From Canna indica (Eukaryota; Streptophyta; Magnoliopsida; Zingiberales; Cannaceae), in NCBI GenBank assembly GCA_034359265.1, contig CP136891.1:51266001-51330000 (forward strand): a stretch of 64,000 nt of DNA, read 5' to 3'. Positions 1 through 10,324 of the stretch are shown here, piece by piece. The notes below the pieces were generated by a model. That model did no database searches. It was not told the DNA's origin and worked only from the letters and a program-made list of their open reading frames with translations. A program made the translations under genes and the position numbers. Numbering within the stretch: the stretch's first letter is position 1; each line of letters begins with the position of its first letter.

Positions 1-175
1 TTAGCATTGCTCTCATTGTGCATTCATTGTTTATTTTCATTACTCGCTTCCACATTTAGTTGTCAAATTATAACTTGCCTAAGTAATTTAAGAAAACAAT
101 TAAAATAGAATTAGGCAAAAAGAATTAGTCTAACACACTATTCACCCCCCCTCTAGTGTGCCATTTTATACAACA
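1..175 (+). repeat. 3' end of the E1 5' LTR
   Basis: Near-identical to 6293-6473, including the C-rich tract and the ctctagtgtg motif, and ends in caaca just before the primer-binding site. Only the last ~175 bp of an LTR of about 1.1 kb lie in the window. Confidence 0.9.
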
Positions 176-192
176 ATTAGTATCAGAACGGA
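176..192 (+). other. Degenerate primer-binding site (initiator tRNA-Met type)
   Basis: TAGTATCAGAAC follows the LTR end. The functional form in the full-length Sirevirus at 21925 is TGGTATCAGAGC, so two positions have mutated. Confidence 0.75.
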
Positions 193-243
193 TCCGTAGC
201 TTGAGATTTCACCATCTCTTCTATACCTTATCTTGATCCGAAA

Positions 244-1510
244 ATGGCACTAGAAAGTATAGCGTCTTCACCTCCTAGATTCAATGAGTCAAACTTTGGT
301 CTTTGGAAGTCTAGGATGTATACCTTCTTAAAGACTCAAGGTTTGGGTGTTTTCAACATGATAAAAATTAGGTATAGTGAACCTAAGGAAGACATGAATG
401 CATGAACCCAAGAACAAATTAGGATATTTGAATTAAATGCTAAAGCTACAAATTGCATTTTTTGTTATTTGGAAAATAATGTACTTAAGAAAATCATGCA
501 TTGTACTTCTGCATATGATATTTGGGCTACTTTGAATATGCTTTATGATTATGCTAAAACTGAAGAACTCGTTACTCTAAATGAAGGAGATGATGACAAT
601 TGTCATACTCCAATATCTAATGAAGTTCTGGAAGCTTTTAGTGTTTCTAGCCAAAGAAGTACAAAGAGTCGGAAGAGAAAGGTGATATATCACTGCAATG
701 AGAAAGGGCACGTGAAAAAGAATTGCCCTAGTATGAAGAGCAAGGCAAAACGGAGGTCAAATGCTTCCACTCACTCACGTGCATCAAGTGAAGCATCCTC
801 ACACCATGATCACGAAGTCAACATCATGTTCTTCCTCTAGTCATGATAACAAAAATGGTAGTATTAATTCATATAGTTCTCATGATTTTCTTTATGATGA
901 ATTAATGGATGAATATAAAAGCATGTATGCCTTGCTTGTTAGAAAAGATAAAGAGAACAAAAAATTGAAGAAAGAAAACTTAAATCTTAGCTCTCTATTA
1001 CATGATGTAAAATTAGAAAATGAGAAGCTAAAAACTAGTGTCTCAAATTCATGCCATGACACCTTAAGTGTTGACACTCAAGATTTAAAAATAAAAAATG
1101 ACATCTTAAAGAATGAATATAGCATGTTGAAAACTCAATTGCATGCTATTCAAAAATCCATGAACGATTTGAAGAATGAGGTTGTTTGTCTAAATAAGAA
1201 AGTTAATAATCTATCTAGTTATTCATCCTCTAAGAATTTTAGGAATACAAATGTCTCTTTCAAGAATGCTAATGCACATCATGCCTCTCATATCAAGCAT
1301 TCTAACATCAAACCTCATGTTCAAAAGAAAATTGTTTCCTTCATGAATGCTCATGTTCATCATAACTCCCATGTCAAGCATTCTAGCAATAAATCACATG
1401 TCCATAGGGAAAATAAAAGGTTTAACGGACATTGCTATTGTTGTGGTACATATGGCCATTCAATCTATGATTACGCATTTAAGAAGAATCCAAGTGTTGC
1501 TAAGAAGTGA
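244..1510 (+). pseudogene. gag: Sirevirus-type gag, broken
   Basis: Nucleocapsid/capsid polyprotein of a copia element. The ATG at 244 opens a frame with the FGLWK motif typical of copia gag N-termini. It has a TGA at 403-405, resumes to a zinc knuckle near 690-735 (first Cys replaced, pattern I-Y-H-C...GH...C), then shifts frame between about 790 and 850 into a Lys/Asn/Glu-rich coiled-coil segment. A second knuckle near 1430-1480 has Tyr in place of its last Cys. The element at 46790-49640 carries the same two-knuckle, coiled-coil arrangement. No protease follows, unlike the gag at 21980. It cannot make a full protein now. Confidence 0.85.
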
Positions 1511-2880
1511 AGTGTTGAAGTTGACCATGGTCTTTAATGAAAAGTCCATCTTTGGTTGAAACTTCAAGCCATTATGATGCCATAGGTATGAAAATTGGCA
1601 TCTAGGTATGTTCGGTATCATCTCCTTACTTTGGTTTGTCCTATTCAAGTTGGAGTTATGATACATATTTAATTCTAGTTGATCTTCGTGCTCTCAATTC
1701 GTTTCATGAAATGATTTTTGATTTTGATTTCTCGGTCTCTTCGGAGACCTATGTAGCCTGTAATGGGCTCATGCGACCTTGCGGTTCTAAATCGTTGGCT
1801 CATTGTGGCCTTTCGGTTTTAAACTAATAGGAAGGGTTGGAGATCTTACTTTCCAAAATTTCATATTTTGAGATCTCTCGATTCATTTTGGTTTCATGGC
1901 AATTTTACTTAAAATGAACTTTTAACTATCTAGCTTAGGTTGAAATTCTCAAATGAAAATTTTTTATTTTCACCTTGCTATTTAGTATGATAACTTGCTA
2001 GTAGATGTGGTTTGATTACTACAAATGAAGTATACTTGCAAGTTATTGTAAATGGAAGGCTACTATGAAGAAAATGAAAAAGACATGATAAGTCTGGAAA
2101 ATTCTCAAGAATGAGGTATGAGTTTAATTTTGCAAAATATTTGTATAATAGTTAAATAATCATGTTTCAATGATGTCTCTATATACTCATGATTGATCTT
2201 GCATGATAAATATATGAAAAGTTCATGAGTAGGTAAAACTTTGATAACTTAGGCAATTTCATGATATCTTGATTGGATGAAATTTGCTCTAGGTTAGAAT
2301 TCTCATTAGAGACCTCATTTCTTTTATGATTGGCAAACATGTTTAAAATACACATATCACATAAGTCTAGACTCTTAAACTTGAAAATTCATGTCTAGAT
2401 AACCAATGTGATAACTAGATTACTTTATGAAACTCAAAATTGAAATTTCATGATCTAAGTCAACAATTTGACTTAGAAATATTTATGTGAGTACAAATTT
2501 TCACAAACTTGCTTAGATTCACTCATGTTAGATATTCAAGTGCCTAAGTTAGAGAAAACATGAGTAGATATCTAAATTTGATACGTAGCACTTTTGTGGT
2601 TTCAAGGATACTTTGAATGAAATCGTGCTAAGTTCATATCTCGATAAAACGACATTAGTTTCACTCCAAACTAGACAAACAAGTCTTAAATGATTATATC
2701 TTGATATCTAGAAAGTTTGAGAAAAATATGAAACCAGTGGATAAATGACTTATATTTACAAGAATGCCACTGGGATCTTGTAGAATTTCTATGAAATTGT
2801 AGAGATATCCTCTTTGAGTGAGTCTTAATTTTTTGGAATCCTCATAAAGTCTAATTCATGTAAAAGTTTGTTATAAAATT
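1511..2880 (+). other. AT-rich internal region where pol would be expected
   Basis: No ORF resembling protease, integrase or RT was found. Roughly 1515-2080 is homologous to the region after gag in the second pol-less element (49600-49931 plus 56505-56775), including the blocks around tcttcggagacctatg and aataggaaggg. The loss of pol therefore predates both copies. The rest is AT-rich with no recognised feature. Confidence 0.7.
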
Positions 2881-3742
2881 TGAACGCTCACATCCTCTCA
2901 AAAATATTTTTATTGAGGCAAAAAAACACAGGGCAGATCGAGCAGTCGATCGGCCTGCGACCGCCCGATCGACCGGCGGGCGGAAATTGATCTGGATCAC
3001 CCGTTTCTTCGGCCAAATTCAATCCCGATCGTTCAAACCTTTTGTTTAAGCCCGAAACTAGGGCTTCCTTGCCCATTCGACTGGTTGTCCCATTCCAAGA
3101 CCTCTCCTCTCATCTTCTAGAGTTCTACCTCCTCTCCAAGACTCCTCTTCAAGGTAAAAAAACTTTCTTCATCCATCATTCATGAGGCTATTCTCAAAAA
3201 CATGATTTCTTCATCTCTTACTCTCTCATTGTGTCTTGATTCATTCATGAAAATATGATTCATGCTTATTTTTCTTGAACAAAGATTTCTCCTTACCATG
3301 CTTACTCCAAAAACGAGTTTTGTCTCTTAACAAAAATCAAATATCCCATGTCTTCTTCAAATGATTCATCATTTACCTTTTAAAGAATTTTACTTTAGTA
3401 AAAAATTATTAATCAAGAAATCTCTTGTTTTCTTTCATAAGTTTTTTTTTAACTTTAACTTTGGCTTTCCTAAAAGAATTTTGTTTTGGTCAAAAAGGAA
3501 AAATGGTTCTTATTCTTCTTGAGCCAAAACATTTTTTTTTCTTTTCATTTATGGATCATTTTGTTTAATCTTACCTTTTATTCTATTTTTATTTATCTTG
3601 AAATTTAATGAGAAAATCTTTTTGTTCTTGTATGAATCTATGCCAATCTTTAAACTTTTTGCTTTCTTTTATTTGCATTAAAAGCATGCATCTCTCATTA
3701 AAAAACTAATCATCTTCATCATCCTTATAATTATCTTGCAGA
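2881..3742 (+). promoter_or_regulatory. Leader of the envelope-like ORF with candidate intron 3154-3741
   Basis: A TATA-like ttataaaa at about 2870 precedes a GC-rich block (2935-2990) dense in GATCGA/CGATCG motifs like those in the LTRs. A donor-like CAAG/GTAAAA at 3150-3158 and an acceptor ttatcttgcag at 3731-3741 bracket a T-rich stretch, and the ATG follows at 3743. This looks like a transcribed, spliced 5' leader or a subgenomic splice acceptor. It is inferred from sequence only. Confidence 0.45.
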
Positions 3743-4952
3743 ATGGCACCCAAGACTAAACTCCCAACCTTACCCGACAACCTAGCTATTGACTTCCTTA
3801 GGCAAGAAATAAGCTTCTAAGTTTGTAGATAGAGCCATCCTGCAAACACGTCTTGTCAATCTAGGAGATCTAGAATAATTCGATATTAGAGGCAAACTAG
3901 TTAGCATGGGATGGGTAGAGTTTCTAGAAAAATAAGTACCTGTATGCCCCATCTTGATAAAAGCCTTTTTGTCCAACCTGGTGATAGAAAAGGCAAGGTA
4001 TGGTGATGACGTAATTCTTTGGTCTGAAATCCTAGGAAAATCCATAGTAATCACCAAATCCCACATTAGAGATGAATTTCGATTTCCTCTAGTAGGAAGA
4101 TCAATTTATAAGATGTCCACACATCGTTTTCATGAGGAGTTTCCACCTCATGAAATTGTGTCAACTATTTGTCCTGAGGATTATCAGGGAATGATCCCCA
4201 CCCAAAGCATCAAACTGTCAGTCACTGCTAGGACCATGCATCTCATCATTTCGTATAATATCCTTTCTAGAGCAGGTCACTATGATAAGGTCACCTTTAT
4301 GAGTTCTAGGGTTCTTTTCTTTGCCATCTCTCGCACTCCTATAGATGTCCTTGACCTCATTCTTAGGTATATAGCTAAAGTCCATACCTCCAAAAAACAA
4401 GCCCTACCATATGCCTCAGTGGTTTCTCACTTCATATATGAAGCTGGGGTAAATAGATCTAGATTTGAAATAGAGCCCATTCCTAGAGCCATAGATTCTT
4501 CCTCCCTCAGCTGCATGAAGATTCTTAAAAATCAACGCGGTAAAAGAACGCAAGGAGATCCTATGGAACAACCTGAGCATGACATAGAGATGGAGGAAGA
4601 TAAAGCTGATGGAGGTTCATCATCTGGCACTTCGCTTACGCGTCAAAGTGATCTGGAGGATTGCTTTGCTCAGTTTCACATCGGTCAAATGGAATGGAAC
4701 AAAAGTACATCAGAACGCATGGACGAGTACAGCCGTCAAATTGGCGACTACGGACGTCAGATGGATGAGTATGGTATCATGATTGGCGACCATGGCCGGC
4801 GCATAGACGAGTATGGTCAACGTGTTGACTAGTATAGTCAGCAAATAGATGAGTACGATCGTCGAGTTGAAGAAATGTATGGGAGAGTGGATGAGATGTG
4901 GCAATATTATCAGTCACATCTACCACCTCCTCCACCACCTGAGGACGAGTAG
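3743..4952 (+). pseudogene. Sirevirus envelope-like ORF with C-terminal heptad repeats, broken
   Basis: About 400 codons from the ATG at 3743. After 25 codons the frame stops (TAA 3818); the conserved body continues in another frame with stops at 3876 and 3933, is open from 3954 to 4829, stops at 4830 (TAG), and ends at 4950-4952. The central part (MHLIISYNIL...GHYDKVTFM...ALPYASVV) resembles the plant-only family annotated as envelope-like protein of Sireviruses or putative plant transposon protein; its function is unknown. The C-terminus is nine heptads of the DEYGRQI type (4719-4905), a likely coiled coil, followed by a Pro-rich, acidic tail. No signal peptide or membrane segment is evident, so an entry role is not supported. 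Confidence 0.7.
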
Positions 4953-5112
4953 TCCTCTCTGATGTGGCAATGTTATTCATCCTATGAACATGTATTTCAC
5001 ACTTAACTTTAATATGTATTTGGTTGACTATGCTAAGTGATGATTAGTAATGTAAGTGTTATTTTTCTTTATGGATGACATGTATACTTGCTATGTTTGA
5101 TTTTTTTTTATG

Positions 5113-5378
5113 GATGACAAAAGGGGGAGAATTAGAATACATATGTATATCGATAGGGGGAGCACTAAATGAATACTTCATTTCATTATCCATATAGATA
5201 GGGGGAGAATTAAAAAATATATGCATATAAATAGGGGGAGCTCTAATTGAATACATTACTTCATTTCCTTGATGCTTCCATGTATTCATTTAACAAGTGC
5301 TTCATATTAATTATTAGATACATTACTTCATCTTGATATTTATCGTCAATGGTTTGTCATCATCAAAAAGGGGGAGAT
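5113..5378 (+). promoter_or_regulatory. Repeated polypurine tracts before the 3' LTR
   Basis: Five GGGGGAG tracts lie near 5120, 5155, 5200, 5235 and 5370. The last, aaaaagggggagat, directly abuts the LTR start TGTTAGC. Multiple polypurine tracts upstream of the 3' LTR are a Sirevirus hallmark and prime plus-strand DNA synthesis. Confidence 0.85.
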
Positions 5379-6473
5379 TGTTAGCTGAAGGGTTCCTCCT
5401 TCATGCTTTATTCTCCTCATTATTTTTTTGATGATAACAAACCTATTTAACAAGTGCTTGAAGTATGAAAATTACAGGATCGATAAAAGATACGTCAAGC
5501 CTTACGTCTCTCGATCAATCTCCGAAATAGACCAATGCGTGCATCAAAAATGCTTTGGATAGTATGGAGAATCCTTTAAAGTTAAAGCACGTTGAAGAAC
5601 GAAGCCGAAAAACCAAGCGCGAAATGAGAAAGCCAAGATAAAATTTTCTAATTCTGGTTCGATTGACCGGATGGTCGACCGAATGGTGTTAAGAAGTGGC
5701 AGCAGCCAATTCGGTCGACCGATCGGTCGATCGAATGATGCGCAAAAGAGGTAGTAGCCACAAAAGGCTGTGTCGGTCGACCGACCGAAGCCAAAATATG
5801 GTAGAACGCTCATCGGTCGACCGGATGGCAAAGCGCGAGTCGCATATCTTAGCATCACTGATTCGGTCGACCGATTGGTCGACCAGATTCGGGATCGCCG
5901 AATCTCGCGATAACCAGTCGACTTGTTGATCGACCGAATAGTGCGTAATAGCTGTCTTCGGTCAATCGGATTGGAGATCAATAATTTTGCATCAACCAGT
6001 CGACCCGTCGGTCGATCGATCAGTGTAAAAATCTCCCAATAAGCCAGTGGTCGATCGATCGATCGACCGATAATCGATCGGACCATCGGTCGGACGTCTA
6101 TAATGATAAAAGTTATGCCCATTGACGCCCTGTTTCAGCTGGGATTATAAATACCCTTTTCTAACCTCTTTTGTTCAACCTCTCTCAGATTTTTTGGATG
6201 AAAAAAGCTTCAAAGAGTGATTCAATAGCATCCTTTAACCTTCAGCTTAGGTAGTGGAGTAGGCATTGAGGCCAAACCACTATAAACAATTATGTTAGCA
6301 TTGCTCTCATTGTGCATTCATTGTTTATTTTTATTACTCCCTTCCGCATTTAGTTGTCAAATTATTACTTGGCTAAGTAATTTAAGAAAATGATTAAAAT
6401 TGAATTAGGCAAAAAGAATTAGTCTAACACACTATTCACCCCCCCTCCCTCTAGTGTGCCATTTTATACAACA
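5379..6473 (+). repeat. E1 3' LTR (LTR family F1)
   Basis: Starts TGTTAGCTGAAG and ends ...acaaca; 1095 bp. From about 5650 to 6090 it holds a dense cluster of GGTCGACC, CGATCGAT and GATCGACC palindromes. The probable TATA box is attataaata at about 6143. The motif tagtggagtaggc...ccaaaccactataaa at 6252-6290 is shared with other LTR families in the window. The last 180 bp match the start of the window. The 5 bp on the right are agctt; the left target site is outside the window. Confidence 0.9.
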
Positions 6474-6809
6474 AGCTTGAGGCCGTCAATGGCCCTGTGC
6501 TAGAGAGTGCACCATTTTTGGGGGCTACCCTTGTATGGGTGCATGGATTAGAGATCCTTGCAATGTTTGCTTAGTATCTTGAATGATTTATTGGGTCTCG
6601 TTATATAGTTAAATATTTATGGTGCAGTTTGGTTAGGGTGGCCCTAGGGATCCTAGGGGGGTCGACTGATAGAGATCTACATAAGGTATCTGTAGGGGTT
6701 GGCTGAGGATAAATTTCCCCTATAGCTGAAATTTTGGATTGATTGGAGGATCTTTCCCTTAGATTTCAGGAATTATAGATCAGGAAAGGCACTGATGTCA
6801 GTGGGTTCC
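6474..6809 (+). other. G1 sequence without a recognised ORF
   Basis: Flank of E1 and part of the gypsy internal region by position. No clear gag motif is visible. It may be decayed gag or leader. Confidence 0.35.
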
Positions 6810-7513
6810 ATGGCTCAGAGGGGTCAGACTTAGGGAGGAGGCCAGCGAGCTGGTGGTTCAGGGAGGCCCGCTGCACGGGTGTTTGCTATGAACCAAGAGG
6901 TCGCTAAGGCGTTCAGGGCAGTGGTGTCAGGTAATATTATCGTTGGGTTTGCCATTGCATATGTCTTATTTAATCCGGGTTCTACGCACTCTTTTGTATC
7001 TGCTTTGTTTGCTGCTAAGTTGTCAGGGGTACCTTCTGTGCTTGAGTTACCTCTTGTGGTGTCTACCCCTACGGGTGTTTCTGTGATGGCAGAAATAATG
7101 TTTCAGGGCTGCGAGGTTGTCATTCGGGGCATGTGTTGTTAGCTGCCTTGACACTCCTGCCGATGCTGGAGCTTGATGTAATTTTGGGCATGGACTGGTT
7201 AGCAGACCATTTCGCCTCACTAGATTGCAGGGCTAAGATTGTGACCTTCAGTAAGTCCAGATTGCCCCAGTTTACCTTCTAGAGTGATGGAAGAGGAGAG
7301 CCGTTGTTGGCGATTTCAGCTCTTAAGGTCCGAAAGCTACTTCTAGGTGTATGCCAATCCTTCTTGGCCTTTGTATTAGTGGCAGAAGGAGGCAGAGGTG
7401 CTGATAGAGATATCGAGGGGTCGCCTGTGGTATGCGGGTTCTCCGATGTGTTTCCGGAGGAGTTGCCAGGGTTGCCTCCAGAGAGGGAGATTGAGTTCTG
7501 CATCGATTTGTAG
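6810..7513 (+). pseudogene. Gypsy gag tail and aspartic protease, broken
   Basis: The Gly/Arg-rich end of gag (6810-6870) runs into a retropepsin-like domain. The active-site triad region reads FNPGSTHSFVS, where D-S/T-G is expected, so the catalytic Asp is Asn. After a stop at 7140 the frame shifts, and the downstream motif ILGMDWLADHF (about 7180-7215) confirms a gypsy protease. The linker PPEREIEFCIDL (7470-7510) that normally precedes RT is present and then stops at 7511. Confidence 0.85.
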
Positions 7514-7519
7514 CCTAGG

Positions 7520-8892
7520 GTGAAGCCGATATCCATTCCTTCGTATCGGATGGCACCAACTGAGTTGAGGGAGTTGAAATCCCAATTGCAGGAGCTGCTT
7601 GAGTTGGATTTCATTTGCCCAAGTGTTTCCCCTTGGGGTGCTCCAGTGCTCTTTGTGAAAAAGAAAGATGGGTCCATGTGGATGTGCATGATTATCCGCA
7701 GCTTAATAAGGTCACGGTGAACAATCGGTACACGTTGCCCAGGATTGATGATTTATTTGTTCAGCTTCAGGGAGCTCAGTGGTTTTATAAGATTGACCCG
7801 CAGTTAGGGTATCATCAGTTGAGGATTCGGGACAGTGATGTCCCTAAGACCGCTTTTAGGTCGAGGTATGGGTACTTTGAGTTCCTGGTGATGTCCTTCG
7901 GGCTGACTAATGCACCTGTAGTATTTATGGATCTGATGAACCGAGTGTTAAGGAAATTCTTGGATAAATTCGTAATTGTGTTCATTTATGATATTTTGAT
8001 TTATTCCAGGAGCAGGGATGAGCATGTTGAGCACTTGAGGGTAGTTCTGGAAACTCTCAGGGAGCACCAATTATATGCTAAGTTCTCCATGTGCAAGTTC
8101 TGGCTGGAGAGTGTTGGGTTCCTTGGCCATGTGGTTTCTAGGGAAGGGGTAAAGGTGGACCCCGCAATGACAGAAGTGGTTCAGAATTAGAAGAGGCCAA
8201 CTAATGTCACAAAGATCTGCAGTTTCCTGGGGTTGGCAGGTTATTATAGAAATTTTATGGAGAATTTCTCCAGGATTGCAGCACCATTGACCCGTCTGAC
8301 CCAGAAGAATGTCAAGTTCGTAAGGGACAGTAAGTGCGAGGAGAGATTTCTGAAGCTCAAGGACCGCTTGACGTCGGCGCCAGTTCTAGCAGTACCTTCG
8401 GGCTCGGGAGGATTTGTTGTTTATTGTGATACCTCCTGGGTCGGCTTCAGTTGTGTGCTGATGCAGAATGGCATGGTGATAGCTTATGCCTCCAGGCAGT
8501 TGAAGGTTCATGAGAAGAATTACCCAACCCATGATCTTGAGCTGGCAGCGATGGTGTTCGCATTGAAGCTGTGGCGTCACTACCTTTATGGCGAGGGTTG
8601 TGAGATATACACTAATAATAAGAGCCTCCAGTATTTGCTCACCAAGAAGGAGTTAAACCTGAGGCAGAGAAGATGGCTTGAGATGTTGAAAGACTATGAC
8701 TGTACGATCATATACCATTCAGGAAAGGCTAATGTGGTAGCTGATGCTCTGAGCAGGAAGTCCATGGGCAGTCTGGCGCATTTGGCAGTCCGGAGGAGGC
8801 CGTTGGCTCTGGATTTGGCCCTATGTTTGGATGGCGGAGCAGTCTTGTCAGTATCAGATTTTGGTACGCTAGTGGCTCACTTGAGAGTGTAG
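7520..8892 (+). pseudogene. Gypsy reverse transcriptase and RNase H, broken
   Basis: [16 protein letters not shown] (7635-7675), then a frameshift near 7680-7700, [39 protein letters not shown] and FIYDILIYS. The last should read FIDDILIYS, so one catalytic Asp is Tyr. A TAG ends the frame at 8188; the next frame starts with the [11 protein letters not shown] connection and continues into RNase H ([28 protein letters not shown], where the Asp usual in YTDHKSL is Asn). It ends with VADALSRK and a stop at 8890. Several active-site residues are lost, so the product could not polymerise or degrade RNA. Confidence 0.9.
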
Positions 8893-9860
8893 TCCACATT
8901 GGTTGACATGTTGCGGGCAGCGCAGGAGGAGGATGCCTTTTGTGCACACACTAAGGATCTGGCTAGGAGAGGAGATGCAGATAATGGGTTCAGTGTGGAC
9001 CCGGAGGGCATTCTGAGGTTTAAGAACAAGATAGTGGTGCTAGATATGACAGAGGTTCGTAGGCAGGTGCTAGAGATGGCTCATCGGTCCACTTACACTA
9101 TGCATCCGGGAGCCACGAAGATGTATCGTGACCTAAGGCAAAATTATTGGTGGAAAGGCATGAAAAGAGAAGTGGCCGAGTTCGTGTCTAAGTGCCTGGT
9201 GTGTCGGCAGGTTAAGGCTGAGCATTTAAAGCCGACAGGTTTGCTCCAAAACCTAGAAGTACCAGAGTGGAAATGGGAGAAGATAACCATGGATTTTGTA
9301 ACGGGTTTGCCAAAGTCTGGGAAGGGCAATGATTCTATTTGGGTAGTGGTGGATCGCCTAACCAAGACGTCACATTTTATACCGGTCAGGATGACCTTTT
9401 CAGCTGAGCAGTATGCGAGGTTGTTCTTTGATCAGATCATCGCATATCATGGTGTTCCTATGATGATCAGCTCAGATCGGGGTACTCAGTTCACAGCTCA
9501 TTTTTAGCAGTCGTTCCAGGAGGCTTTGGGTACTAAGGTTCGGTTCAATTCTACGTTTCACCCTCAGACAGATGGTCAGTCGTAGCGGACTATTCAGACA
9601 CTGGAGGATATGCTAAGGGCATGTGTCCTAGATCTAGAGGGCAGTTGGGAGAGGCACTTACCCCTGATTGAGTTTGCCTATAATAACAGCTATCAAAGCA
9701 GCACCGGGATGGTCCCCCTTGAGGCATTATATGGGCGGAGATGCAGGTCGCCTATAGGTTGGTTGAGGCAGGGGATTCCCTTATGATGAGACCTGACCTG
9801 GTGGAGGAGGCAGTAGAAAAGGTGATGCTAATCAGAGAAAGGATGCTGGCAGCTCAAAGT
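8893..9860 (+). pseudogene. Gypsy integrase, broken
   Basis: The HHCC zinc domain is visible (HRSTYTMHPG...CLVCRQVK, 9085-9215). The DDE core has MDFVTGLP with the first Asp and SSDRGTQF with the second. The frame stops at 9505. The third motif, TDGQS followed by the catalytic Glu, has that Glu codon changed to TAG near 9582. The downstream [12 protein letters not shown] and [11 protein letters not shown] motifs remain, with more frameshifts after 9760. Confidence 0.9.
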
Positions 9861-10324
9861 CGCTAGAAGATGTATGCTGATGGAAAGGCCACGGATGTAG
9901 AGTTTGTTGAGGGGGACATGGTGTTCGTCAAGGTGTCCCTTATGAAAGGGGTGGTGAGATTTGGTAGGAAAGGAAAACTAAGCCCTAGGTTCATTGGGCT
10001 GTTTTATATTCTTAGGTGCAGGGGAGCTGTGGCCTATGAGTTGGCCTTACCTCCTAGTATGGACCGAGTAAATCTAGTGTTCCATGTGTCTATGCTGAAA
10101 AAGTACATTTAGTAGTCTCTTATGAGGAGCGGCCAGTTGAGGTGCTAGACCGGCAGATCCAAAAGTTGAGGTCCAAGGAGATCCCCTTGGTTAAGGTCAG
10201 ATGGGAGAACCATTCCAGCCAGGAGGCCACCTGGGAGGTGGAGCAGGATATGAGGGATGTTTATCCACCATTGTTTGATGATGTGGTGAGTTCTTATTTT
10301 TTCTTTTCTAAAATTCGAGGATGA
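9861..10324 (+). pseudogene. Integrase C-terminus and chromodomain of G1
   Basis: The 9870-10112 segment has the LSPRFIGLF...VNLVFHVSMLKKYI motif of the gypsy integrase C-terminal (GPY/F-type) region, then stops. The chromodomain follows at 10142-10324: the LDRQIQKLRSKEIPLVKVRW...EATWEVEQDMR pattern with the expected aromatic residues. In this group the chromodomain directs integration to heterochromatin. The frame ends just before the polypurine tract aaggagagagga (10334-10346). Confidence 0.85.

Larger units (their letters stand above)
1..6473 (+). mobile_element. Sirevirus-type LTR element lacking pol (element E1), 5' end outside window
   Basis: The window opens inside the 5' LTR; bases 1-175 match 6293-6473, the end of the 3' LTR. 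Order: LTR end, degenerate tRNA-Met-type primer site, broken gag (244-1510), about 1.4 kb without ORFs, a spliced-looking leader, an envelope-like ORF (3743-4952), repeated polypurine tracts (5113-5378) and a 1095-bp 3' LTR. No protease, integrase, RT or RNase H is recognisable in any frame, so it must have been mobilised in trans. Gag with two zinc knuckles, repeated polypurine tracts and an envelope-like ORF are known Sirevirus traits. The 3' LTR ends inside a gypsy element, into which E1 probably inserted. Confidence 0.85.

Noticed and set aside
5544..6122. 192-codon minus-strand ORF in the E1 LTR
   Set aside because: It arises from the GGTCGACC/GATCGA palindromic block, which reads openly in several frames (repetitive Arg, Ser, Ile, Asp). 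No start context or homologous protein is evident, and equivalent frames in other LTRs are not conserved.
8386..8580. Minus-strand ORFs overlapping the gypsy RT/RNase H and integrase
   Set aside because: They are antisense shadows of the conserved plus-strand domains and have no recognisable motifs.
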